Assembly: GCA_031287735.1 (NCBI GenBank)
Contig: JAITSO010000014.1
Span: 1-39,208 of the forward strand
Direction of reading: 5' to 3'
DNA length: 39,208 nt
Source of the DNA: Elusimicrobiota bacterium
GTDB taxonomy: Bacteria; Elusimicrobiota; Endomicrobiia; Endomicrobiales; Endomicrobiaceae
The notes beneath the pieces were generated by a model that was given only the letters and a program-made list of their open reading frames with translations, was not told the DNA's origin and made no database searches. Both the position numbers and the translations under genes were made by a program. How positions within the stretch are numbered: the stretch's first letter is position 1; every line of letters starts with the position of its first letter. Shown here one piece after another: positions 1 to 6,353 of this stretch.

Positions 1-395
1 TTAATTGATTTCAAATCATCAATTAAAACCCCGTATTCAAAATTTGATTTTATACCGCCATAAGTTAGATTTGCCGATGTAATTATGGCGTAAGTTTCGT
101 CAATAATATAAATTTTAGCATGAAGTTTATTTAGACTTGAAACAACTGTTTTCTTAAAAGTATTATGCATTCTTAATAAAGCTATGGGCTGTGTAACATT
201 ATCAATAATATTTCGTGCTGACAAATTAGTAAGTATTTGTATAGATTTATCCGCTACGTTATCAAGAGAATCAAGCAAAATTGAAACTCCCGCATCATTT
301 ATATATGGTCTTGAAAAAACAATTTCTTGCTTGGTTTGGCTCAAAACATCCCTAAACTTTTCCTCAAATGGACTTTTTATTAAAGCAATAGACAT
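1..395 (-). CDS. PLD-domain (HKD) nuclease-like protein, partial at left edge
   Basis: This frame starts with ATG at 393-395 and stays open to the window edge, so only about 131 N-terminal residues are visible. An HKD-type motif is seen: H92, K94, D99, S107 and N109 have the H-x-K-x4-D-x6-(G)-S-x-N spacing of the phospholipase D superfamily, with Thr in place of the usual Gly. The start lies 6 bases beyond the stop of the methyltransferase relic, with a weak purine run (AAAGAG) before it, so the two were probably one transcript. PLD-fold proteins beside DNA methyltransferases are often restriction endonucleases (BfiI and NgoFVII types), which makes restriction the most likely role. That is inference: the C-terminal part is missing, and a helicase-associated or lipid-acting PLD protein is not excluded. 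Confidence 0.6.
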   Translation of the reverse strand, partial: MSIALIKSPFEEKFRDVLSQTKQEIVFSRPYINDAGVSILLDSLDNVADKSIQILTNLSARNIIDNVTQPIALLRMHNTFKKTVVSSLNKLHAKIYIIDETYAIITSANLTYGGIKSNFEYGVLIDDLKSI

Positions 396-401
396 GCAAA
401 A

Positions 402-784
402 CTACTCTTTTAATTGTTCTATTCGCGGCGTTGTGTATGCACTAGAACACATAAACGGCGTATTTTTCTTCTGGTATATCATTACATCGTGCATAGTAAA
501 ACCTATTTCTTGAAAATAAATACCTTGCCGGAAGCTTGTTAAACTTCTGACTCCGTTAATTTTATCGACTACAACCCAAACTAAGTCCCCACCCTTTTTA
601 ATAATCTTAAACAAATATCCGTTCAAACGCGAAAGAGTAACCTTTGTAATTCCGTAAATTATCATACGGCGGAGAGGTAACAACTAAATCAACGCACAAG
701 AGGCATGAACACCATAAAATCCACACAATCCGCAGTATAAAGACCCTCAATGCGTGTATCATGCTGTTTTTTGTGGGCGAAACA
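402..784 (-). pseudogene. Decayed site-specific DNA methyltransferase
   Basis: Three consecutive minus-strand frames together read as one N4/N6-type DNA methyltransferase. The first (about 784-700) gives an N-terminal segment with TRIEGLYTADCVDFM. The second (about 697-607) carries the catalytic motif IV in DLVVTSPPYDNLRNYKGY. The third (to 402) gives KKGGDLVWVV and a segment resembling GTSFRQALYFKDIGF of intact enzymes. Two frameshifts, near 700 and 612, separate the pieces. The protein then stops soon after MIYQKKNTPF, so the C-terminal part of the usual family length is missing. It sits directly upstream of the PLD-like gene and downstream of the nitroreductase. The family assignment is firm; which base is methylated, and the target, cannot be read. 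Confidence 0.8.
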
Positions 785-839
785 GTCACACCTTAGTGTA
801 GAGTATGTCGAACTTTTTGTTGGAGTATGCAAAATTAAA

Positions 840-1394
840 TTACCACCTATTGCGATGAAGTTTTTTATCGTCATATTTGTTTTTAGGTTTATTAATACCT
901 TTTGATTTTCCGATGGGAATTACGCACAGCGGAGTATATTCGTTAGGAACATTGAGTATAGTTCTTACGGCTTTGATTCTTTCTTCAGATGGAAAAGCTG
1001 CCATCCAAACGGCGCCAAGTCCTAAAGACTCAACTGCAAGCAAGATATTTTCTGCTGCTGCCGAGCAATCTGTAATCCAAAACAAATTTTCGTCTGTTTT
1101 TCCACAAATAATTATCGCTGCTCCAGCAGTTTTGAGATGCGAAAAAGTTTTAGACAAAGAATCTAAAACAGAAAAATCATCAACCACTACGAAACTCCAA
1201 GGTCTAATGTCTCTTGCACTTGGAGCTGCAAAACCAGCTTTAATTATTGTGTCCAAATCTTTGTCAGAAATTTTTCCTCTTTCGTAATTTCTAACACTCT
1301 TTCTATTCATGATGATGCTGATCGCATCTGTAGCAAAAACATTTGAAGCAACTGCAAAAACTAAAGCAAAAACAATAAGCAAAGTTTTTTTCAT
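840..1394 (-). CDS. Exported nitroreductase-family flavoprotein
   Basis: The 184-residue product has an N-terminal signal peptide (MKK, hydrophobic stretch, likely cleavage after VFA near residue 21). A nitroreductase fold follows: the N-terminal RKSVRNYERGKISDKDLDTIIKAGFAAPSARDIRPW block, which in this family contacts FMN, and the later AAENILLAVESLGLGAVWMAAF block. Family members bind FMN and reduce nitro compounds, quinones or flavins with NAD(P)H. The actual substrate here is unknown. The start is supported by AGGAG eight bases upstream. The gene is transcribed alone, away from the corrinoid operon. A Sec-type signal on a cytoplasmic-type flavoprotein is the odd point: no twin-arginine motif is visible. 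Confidence 0.85.
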   Translation of the reverse strand: MKKTLLIVFALVFAVASNVFATDAISIIMNRKSVRNYERGKISDKDLDTIIKAGFAAPSARDIRPWSFVVVDDFSVLDSLSKTFSHLKTAGAAIIICGKTDENLFWITDCSAAAENILLAVESLGLGAVWMAAFPSEERIKAVRTILNVPNEYTPLCVIPIGKSKGINKPKNKYDDKKLHRNRW

Positions 1395-1735
1395 TGTAAA
1401 TTCTCCTCACTTTATGTAAAAATTAAAACAACAGCGAGCAGTCCTATAACAATTTATCAGCAAAAATTCAAACTAACTACTAAAAATAACGGACGTTTGT
1501 TTTAAAAATGTGGTAAATTACGGTGCAATTTGTTTTTTTTTGTTTTGTAAGGCTTATTCACTCCAGAATGTGGGTTTTAAAAGCAAAATTCAAAGCACGA
1601 AAATAGTTTCGACTGCCAATCTGCAGTTCAATGTCCATTATTTTTATTGGAAGCAAAAAACAATAACGCTATAATGACGCAGTGTGCTTTTGTGGTTTTT
1701 TGGTGTAAATAGTGTTTTTACTATGGAGGAAAAAT
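1395..1735. other. Divergent intergenic region, nitroreductase / cobA
   Basis: This 341-base stretch separates the minus-strand nitroreductase from the plus-strand cobA operon. It holds the cobA promoter (described separately) and the nitroreductase leader. No reading frame, tRNA or cobalamin-riboswitch B12 box was recognised in it, although the downstream operon handles corrinoids. Confidence 0.6.
1647..1675 (+). promoter_or_regulatory. Probable sigma-70-type promoter of the cobA operon
   Basis: TTGGAA at 1647-1652 and a perfect TATAAT at 1670-1675 are separated by 17 bases. Transcription would start near 1682, about 54 bases before the cobA start codon. Confidence 0.6.
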
Positions 1736-2251
1736 ATGTTGATAATAAATACTGGCAATGCGAAAGGGAAAACTACAGCTGCTATTGGTCAGATTATTCG
1801 TTCTTTGGGACATAAAAACAGAGTTTGTCTAATTCAGCTTTTTAAGGGCGAAAACTTTTACGGAGAGCAAAAAATCCTTGCTAAATTAGAAAATTTTGAT
1901 TTTTTCTCTTATGCAAAAGAACATCCTTTTTGTATAAAAGGGATAACTGTTGAAGAAGTTTCAAAACAGTGCAGGGAGGCGGTAGAAAAAGTAAAAGAAT
2001 TGGCAAATTCAGATAAAAAGTATGATTTAATAGTTTTAGATGAATTTAATATCGCTTTGAGAGATAAATTCATTGATGAAAATGAATTTACTGAAATTAT
2101 AAAAAATTTAGCTCAAAAATTTGATATTGTTATTACTGGGAGGAACGTTCCTGATAACTTGATTGAAATTGCAGATTTAGTCACAGAAATGAAAGAAATT
2201 AAACATCCATATAGAAACGGGGTAAAAGCAAGAGCTGGGATTGAATTTTAA
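1736..2251 (+). CDS. cobA: Cob(I)alamin adenosyltransferase, CobA/CobO/BtuR type
   Basis: The enzyme transfers the adenosyl group of ATP to Co(I) corrinoids, making the coenzyme form. The 171-residue product shows the family P-loop GNAKGKT (residues 7-13), the LDEFNIAL segment, a TGRN segment, and the family's typical end, ADLVTEMKEIKHP followed by KARAGIEF. An upstream in-frame GTG at 1712 exists. The ATG at 1736 is preferred because GGAGGA lies five bases before it and because family members begin at this point. It is the first gene of an operon. btuF starts at the very next base after its stop, which supports corrinoid uptake followed by adenosylation. Confidence 0.93.
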   Translation: MLIINTGNAKGKTTAAIGQIIRSLGHKNRVCLIQLFKGENFYGEQKILAKLENFDFFSYAKEHPFCIKGITVEEVSKQCREAVEKVKELANSDKKYDLIVLDEFNIALRDKFIDENEFTEIIKNLAQKFDIVITGRNVPDNLIEIADLVTEMKEIKHPYRNGVKARAGIEF

Positions 2252-3088
2252 ATGAAAAAACTTCTTTTATTTTTATTTATTATCTTTTCAATAGTAAATT
2301 TTGCTCAAGCAAAAGAATACAAACGGATTATTTCTTTAGCACCGTCTGTTACAATATCGCTTTATGAGTTAGATTTGGAAAAAAATATTGCCGGCATAAC
2401 TCTATATTGTCCTAAAGGAAAGTACCAAAAAGAGTTGGTAGGAACTTTTTTAGAGCCTGATTTGGAAAAAATAGTAGCGTTGCGACCAGATTTAATAATA
2501 GCTTCAAAAGATGGAAACTTAAAAGCACCTGTTGAAAAACTTCAAAAAATAGGATTTGAAATTTACGTAATGGAAGCGGCGAAAAATTTTGAAGAAATTT
2601 GCCAGAATTTTATTTTGCTTGCAAAAAAAACAAATACAGAAAAAACTGCTTTAGAAATAGTAAAAAAAGCAAAAATGCAAGTTGCGGAAATTTACAATAG
2701 TACAAAACTTTCACAGGCTAAAACAGTATTTTGGGAGATAGGCACAAAACCGCTTTACACTGCCGGAAAGAACAGTTTTTTAAATAGCTATAATAAATAT
2801 TCCAATACTAAAAACATTTACGGAGAAACAATAAAATCCGCTTATAGTCCTGTTGATATAGAGGACGTTTTAATGAGAAACCCTGATATTGTTTTAATTG
2901 CAGATATGGATACGTCTGCCAAATACCCCCAAGAACAAATAAAAAAATATGCACTTTGCAATGCCGGCAAAAATGGAAAAGTTTATGTTTTAAAATCAGA
3001 TGAATTGTTTGGGCTTACGCCTTTAAGTTTTTCTGATGAATTGAAAAACATTTCGCTTTTAGGATTTTCAAAAACAAATGGAGATTAA
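2252..3088 (+). CDS. btuF: Periplasmic corrinoid-binding protein, BtuF-like
   Basis: The 278-residue protein has a lysine-rich start, a hydrophobic core and a likely signal cleavage after AQA (residue 20). The body fits the FecB/BtuF class III periplasmic binding fold: KRIISLAPSVT near the mature N-terminus, PDLEKIVALRPDLIIA in the first lobe and DIEDVLMRNPDIVLIADM in the second. It would capture the ligand in the periplasm and deliver it to the BtuCD transporter encoded next. Siderophore or haem binding is possible for this fold. Corrinoid is inferred from the direct abutment to cobA and the PduO-like gene at the operon end. Confidence 0.82.
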   Translation: MKKLLLFLFIIFSIVNFAQAKEYKRIISLAPSVTISLYELDLEKNIAGITLYCPKGKYQKELVGTFLEPDLEKIVALRPDLIIASKDGNLKAPVEKLQKIGFEIYVMEAAKNFEEICQNFILLAKKTNTEKTALEIVKKAKMQVAEIYNSTKLSQAKTVFWEIGTKPLYTAGKNSFLNSYNKYSNTKNIYGETIKSAYSPVDIEDVLMRNPDIVLIADMDTSAKYPQEQIKKYALCNAGKNGKVYVLKSDELFGLTPLSFSDELKNISLLGFSKTNGD

Positions 3089-3197
3089 AACTCAAAAGTT
3101 GCAGCCTTAATTTAAACAATTCTTTTAACCTAAACAAAAATTTAAAAAACCGCGAAATGAGAAACGAAAGAAATTGACTGAAGTGTGGAACTATGAA

Positions 3198-4187
3198 ATG
3201 GGTAAAAAAATTATATTTATTTATATTTTGCTGACTTTAGTGCTTTTTACAAGCTTTATTTTTTCTATTGCATTAGGTTCAAGAGATATCGATTTTGTAG
3301 ATATTATTAAATCTCTCTTTTCTGACCGTTTATCTGAAGATATCATTATAGTAAAAAGTATAAGATTGCCCAGAGCGGTAATGTCAATTCTTGTAGGTGC
3401 AGGACTTAGCACGAGCGGTGCTGCTTTTCAAGCGATTTTAAAAAATCCTTTAGCAGACCCTTTTACGCTTGGCTTATCCGGCGGTGCATCTTTTGGTGCG
3501 GCAATAGCTTTTGTTTTTGGAATTAGTGCAAATTTACTCGCATTGCCTTTTTTGGCTTTTGCAGGTTCTTTGTCAGCAGTTTTTATAGTTTACATTATGA
3601 ATTCAAGTAAAAGTTTTGGCACAAACTCAATACTGCTTTCCGGGGTGATTGTAAGTTATATTTTTTCATCTGCAGTAATACTTTTATTTGCCATATCAGA
3701 TGCTAACCGTCTACAGTTGGCTTTTATGTGGCTTATAGGAAATTTTTCGTCCTTTGATGAACGTTTGCTTGCTGTAACCACAATTGCTATTTCTCTTGGA
3801 ATTATTGTTCTTTGTTTTTTGGGGAACATAATAAATGTTTTATCTCTTAGCGGAGATAAACCTAAAACTTTCGGTTTAAATATAAAAACGCATATGAAAA
3901 TTATTTTTCTTATAGCTTCTCTTATTACGGCAGTTTGCACAGCTTCTTGTGGAATAATAGGATTCGTAGGCTTGATGACCCCACACATAATGAGAAAATT
4001 TGTTGGCGCAAACAATGTATACCTCTTGCCTGCCTGTGCTTTTGCGGGTGCCGCATTTCTTTCTTTTTGCGATACGTTAAGTAGAATAATTTTTGTGCCA
4101 GTAATGCTTCCGGTTGGAGTTATTACCAATATCGTCGGTGGGGCTTTCTTTGCATTGCTGCTTTTTAAGGGAAAAAGAAATGATTAA
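3198..4187 (+). CDS. btuC: FecCD/BtuC-family ABC transporter permease
   Basis: This is an inner-membrane permease of about 329 residues with many hydrophobic segments, matching the ten-helix FecCD fold. Family signatures include IRLPRAVMSILVGAGLSTSG early, NPLADPFTLGLSGGASFGA, and IGFVGLMTPHIMRKFVG before the last helices, which is the region that couples to the ATPase. An in-frame TTG at 3174 would add eight residues. The ATG at 3198 is chosen because the hydrophobic helix follows directly and a GGA run lies a suitable distance upstream. A gap of 109 bases follows btuF with no obvious gene. Its end overlaps btuD by eight bases. Confidence 0.88.
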   Translation: MGKKIIFIYILLTLVLFTSFIFSIALGSRDIDFVDIIKSLFSDRLSEDIIIVKSIRLPRAVMSILVGAGLSTSGAAFQAILKNPLADPFTLGLSGGASFGAAIAFVFGISANLLALPFLAFAGSLSAVFIVYIMNSSKSFGTNSILLSGVIVSYIFSSAVILLFAISDANRLQLAFMWLIGNFSSFDERLLAVTTIAISLGIIVLCFLGNIINVLSLSGDKPKTFGLNIKTHMKIIFLIASLITAVCTASCGIIGFVGLMTPHIMRKFVGANNVYLLPACAFAGAAFLSFCDTLSRIIFVPVMLPVGVITNIVGGAFFALLLFKGKRND

Positions 4188-4977
4188 AGTAAAAAAACTT
4201 TCTGCTGGATACGGTTCAAAAACAATTTTAAGCGAAGTAGATATTTCAATAAATAAAGGATCTTTCACTGCAATTATTGGGAGAAACGGTGCTGGCAAAA
4301 GTACTTTTCTTAAAGTTTTATGTGGTTTGATAAAACAATTCAAAGGTGCTATTTTTATAAATGGCAAAGATAAAAGTGAAATTTCAAAAAATGATTTTGC
4401 AAAAATTTTAGCATTTATGCCTCAAACTGTGGATATGTCTTTTCCTTTTACCGTAAAAGAATTTTTGATATTTGGACGCTATCCTTACATGAATGTTTTT
4501 AAAATAGCCTCTCAAAAAGATTATGCAGTTGTGGAAAACGTTTTAGATTTTATGGATTTGCAAAGTTTTTCAAGCAAAAGAATTGACGAGCTTTCCGGTG
4601 GGGAAAAACAAAAGGTTTTAATCGCTCAAACTATAGTTCAAGAAACAGATATTTTGGTTTTTGACGAACCTACAGCTCATTTAGACATAGGAAATCAGTA
4701 CTCTATTTTGGAAATTTTAAAAAATATAAACGAAAAACTTTCAAAAACCATTATAGTAACTTTGCATGACTTAAACGCCGCCGGAGAATTTTGTCAGGAT
4801 ATAGTTTTATTAGATTGTGGAAGAGTGAAAAATTTCGGGACGGCGCAAGACGTTTTGAATTATAAGGATATAGAAAGCACTTATAAAACTACTGTTGTCG
4901 TCAAAACAAATCCTATATCGGGAAAGCCCTACATTATTCCCGTAAGAGCAAAAAATTGTTTAGGAGAACAAACATGA
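4180..4977 (+). CDS. btuD: ABC transporter ATP-binding protein, BtuD/FecE type
   Basis: This is the ATPase partner of the preceding permease (265 residues). Walker A is GRNGAGKST (residues 34-42), the signature is LSGGEKQKVLIAQ, Walker B is ILVFDEPTAHLD, and the switch histidine lies in TLHDLNAA. The ATG at 4180 overlaps the btuC stop and has AAGGG upstream. A much earlier in-frame start at 4114 lies wholly inside btuC and is rejected. The next gene starts inside its stop codon (ATGA overlap), so the four transport and cofactor genes and the PduO-like gene are translationally coupled. Confidence 0.9.
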   Translation: MIKVKKLSAGYGSKTILSEVDISINKGSFTAIIGRNGAGKSTFLKVLCGLIKQFKGAIFINGKDKSEISKNDFAKILAFMPQTVDMSFPFTVKEFLIFGRYPYMNVFKIASQKDYAVVENVLDFMDLQSFSSKRIDELSGGEKQKVLIAQTIVQETDILVFDEPTAHLDIGNQYSILEILKNINEKLSKTIIVTLHDLNAAGEFCQDIVLLDCGRVKNFGTAQDVLNYKDIESTYKTTVVVKTNPISGKPYIIPVRAKNCLGEQT

Positions 4978-5513
4978 AAAAATTTCTTTCTTATTGTTTT
5001 TTATATGATGACACAAATGATTTGCGTTGCGATTTTGAAATTTTATCAGATGAAATTTCAAGTTTGATAGGTCTGCTACGTTCTATTGTTTTAGATAAAA
5101 ATTTACAAGACGATTTGAGTAAAGTAAATGAACTTATGTACCACATAAACCCAACTTTAAGAACTAAACTTTTAGTGACAGAATCTGAGTTTGATTGGCT
5201 ATATCAAAAAACGCAAAAACTACAAGAAGAAACAGAAAACATTCTGCCTGATTTTAATAGCGAAACTTCCTCGCTTCCAAAATTCGTGCTGCCTCAAGGG
5301 TGTACTGCCGCCTGTATTAGCCATGTGATACGCAGCAAGTGTAAAGTTTTGGTTCGTCTTTTAAGCAGGCATAAGCAACAGGGACATGACATTGATGTTT
5401 TGCTGTTCAATTTTACAAATTTGTATTCGGGATATTTTTATTTTCTCGCATTAAAACTAAATTGTTTAGAGGGAATAAAAGAAACAGAATTTAAGAGCAG
5501 AGCATACAAGTGA
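4974..5513 (+). CDS. Divergent PduO-fold (corrinoid adenosyltransferase-like) protein
   Basis: The 179-residue product aligns by eye along most of the PduO-type ATP:cob(I)alamin adenosyltransferase fold. DEISSLIGLLRS (residues 26-37) matches the family DELNSxIGLARS. KFVLPQGCTAACISHVIR (103-120) matches RFILPGGSEAAAxxHxAR. LLFNFTNLYSGYFYFLAL (143-160) matches the VNRLSDYLFxxAR helix. The N-terminal TRTGDxGTT nucleotide motif is absent. The RRAER cluster reads KVLVR, and the VNRLSDY Arg and Asp are lost, although Asn147 remains. The length is normal and the frame is intact. It overlaps btuD by four bases. It may therefore be a non-catalytic corrinoid-binding relative, or an early pseudogene. 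Confidence 0.65.
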   Translation: MKKFLSYCFLYDDTNDLRCDFEILSDEISSLIGLLRSIVLDKNLQDDLSKVNELMYHINPTLRTKLLVTESEFDWLYQKTQKLQEETENILPDFNSETSSLPKFVLPQGCTAACISHVIRSKCKVLVRLLSRHKQQGHDIDVLLFNFTNLYSGYFYFLALKLNCLEGIKETEFKSRAYK

Positions 5514-5724
5514 TACTACACTATTTGCACAATGTGGAGAAACAATAGTAGATTTTACGGAACAATACAGATCCATTGCTATAAAAAACGAGTGTTCGGA
5601 TGACGATATTGCGACAGCATTTCCAATGCTTAATGCCGGTAAAATACAGACAGAGCTAATTGGCAATGATGTTGTTTTGATTTTTGACATTGTTGATACC
5701 ACACTGTACCAAATATCAAAATAA
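5479..5724 (+). pseudogene. Open frame without a start codon, possible gene relic
   Basis: This frame is open for 81 codons, overlaps the end of the PduO-like gene in another phase, and ends at TAA 5722-5724. It has no usable start codon: the only Met is internal. The translation looks protein-like rather than random (for example CGETIVDFTEQYRSIAIKN, and GNDVVLIFDIVDTTLYQISK at its end), with few low-complexity runs. I do not recognise the family. A lost start or a frameshift from an upstream gene is likely. Confidence 0.3.
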
Positions 5725-5759
5725 AAACGAGAACACAGAAATCCAAAGTTGGTAAATTT

Positions 5760-6059
5760 ATGATAAAAAATTATATTTCGCACGGCACACTTGTTACAAA
5801 GAAAATGTCCGAATATTGCATGGTTGTTGTGAAAGAACTAATCGAACGCTATGAATTTTGGTCATCAGAAAACTTGCGTTTGAATTCCGAATGCGAATAA
5901 TAGCTATGGCAAAAAGTTAAAATTTTTGATTATAAGAATTGCATTGATAAACTGATCAACGAAGATAATTATTTTAAAATACAAGATAAAATACTGTTCT
6001 CTATAATGAAAGAGTTTCTGTACTATCGTTTAAAGGTATTCCTTCTAAATGTATTCTAA
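5760..6059 (+). pseudogene. Relic reading frame interrupted by two in-frame stops
   Basis: An ATG at 5760 opens 46 codons (MIKNYISHGTLVTKKMSEYC and onward) to TAA-TAG at 5898-5903. The same frame then continues for 51 codons to 6059, with another protein-like stretch (INEDNYFKIQDKILFSIMKE). The same phase on both sides of a double stop suggests a decayed gene. No family is recognised. No good ribosome binding site precedes the ATG. Confidence 0.3.
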
Positions 6060-6104
6060 TGTCTTTATAAAGTGTAAAAATCATGATTTTACAATTTTAA
6101 ATTT

Positions 6105-6320
6105 TTGTTAAGAGCATCTTTTAATTGTAACGGAAATCAAGAACGCAGAGAAGTTATTGTGCGGCAGTTGCTGTTGAATGCAGAGCATTCATTCCATAGC
6201 AATACTGTCGGTCAAACAGTAAATGCACTAAAACAAAACCACTATTTCAGCAGTCAGTTTTTAATAGATTTAACTAAAAACGAAAAAAACATTGACAGGA
6301 TTATGGAAATAATTGTTTAA
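6105..6320 (+). pseudogene. Short unassigned frame before nrdD, probable relic
   Basis: A 71-codon frame starts at TTG 6105 without a Shine-Dalgarno sequence. Its translation includes NGNQERREVIVRQLLLNAEH and an acidic, lysine-rich end. The gap to nrdD is 33 bases. I do not recognise it. It may be the last piece of the same decayed material that fills 5479-6059, or a real small protein. The relic reading is preferred because start signals are missing. Confidence 0.25.
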
Positions 6321-6353
6321 CAAATATTTAAGGTCTAATCAGAGGAACAAAAA

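Noticed and set aside
184-513. Plus-strand frame of 109 codons
   Set aside because: It is antisense to the PLD-like gene with its HKD motif and to the methyltransferase relic. No ribosome binding site is present.
877-1287. Plus-strand frame of 136 codons
   Set aside because: It is a shadow of the nitroreductase gene on the other strand.
1395-1735. Cobalamin riboswitch before cobA
   Set aside because: No B12 box or matching helices were seen by eye in this stretch, nor in the receptor leader.
3656-4129. Minus-strand frame of 157 codons
   Set aside because: It is antisense to the btuC permease. Its composition is that of a complement of hydrophobic codons.
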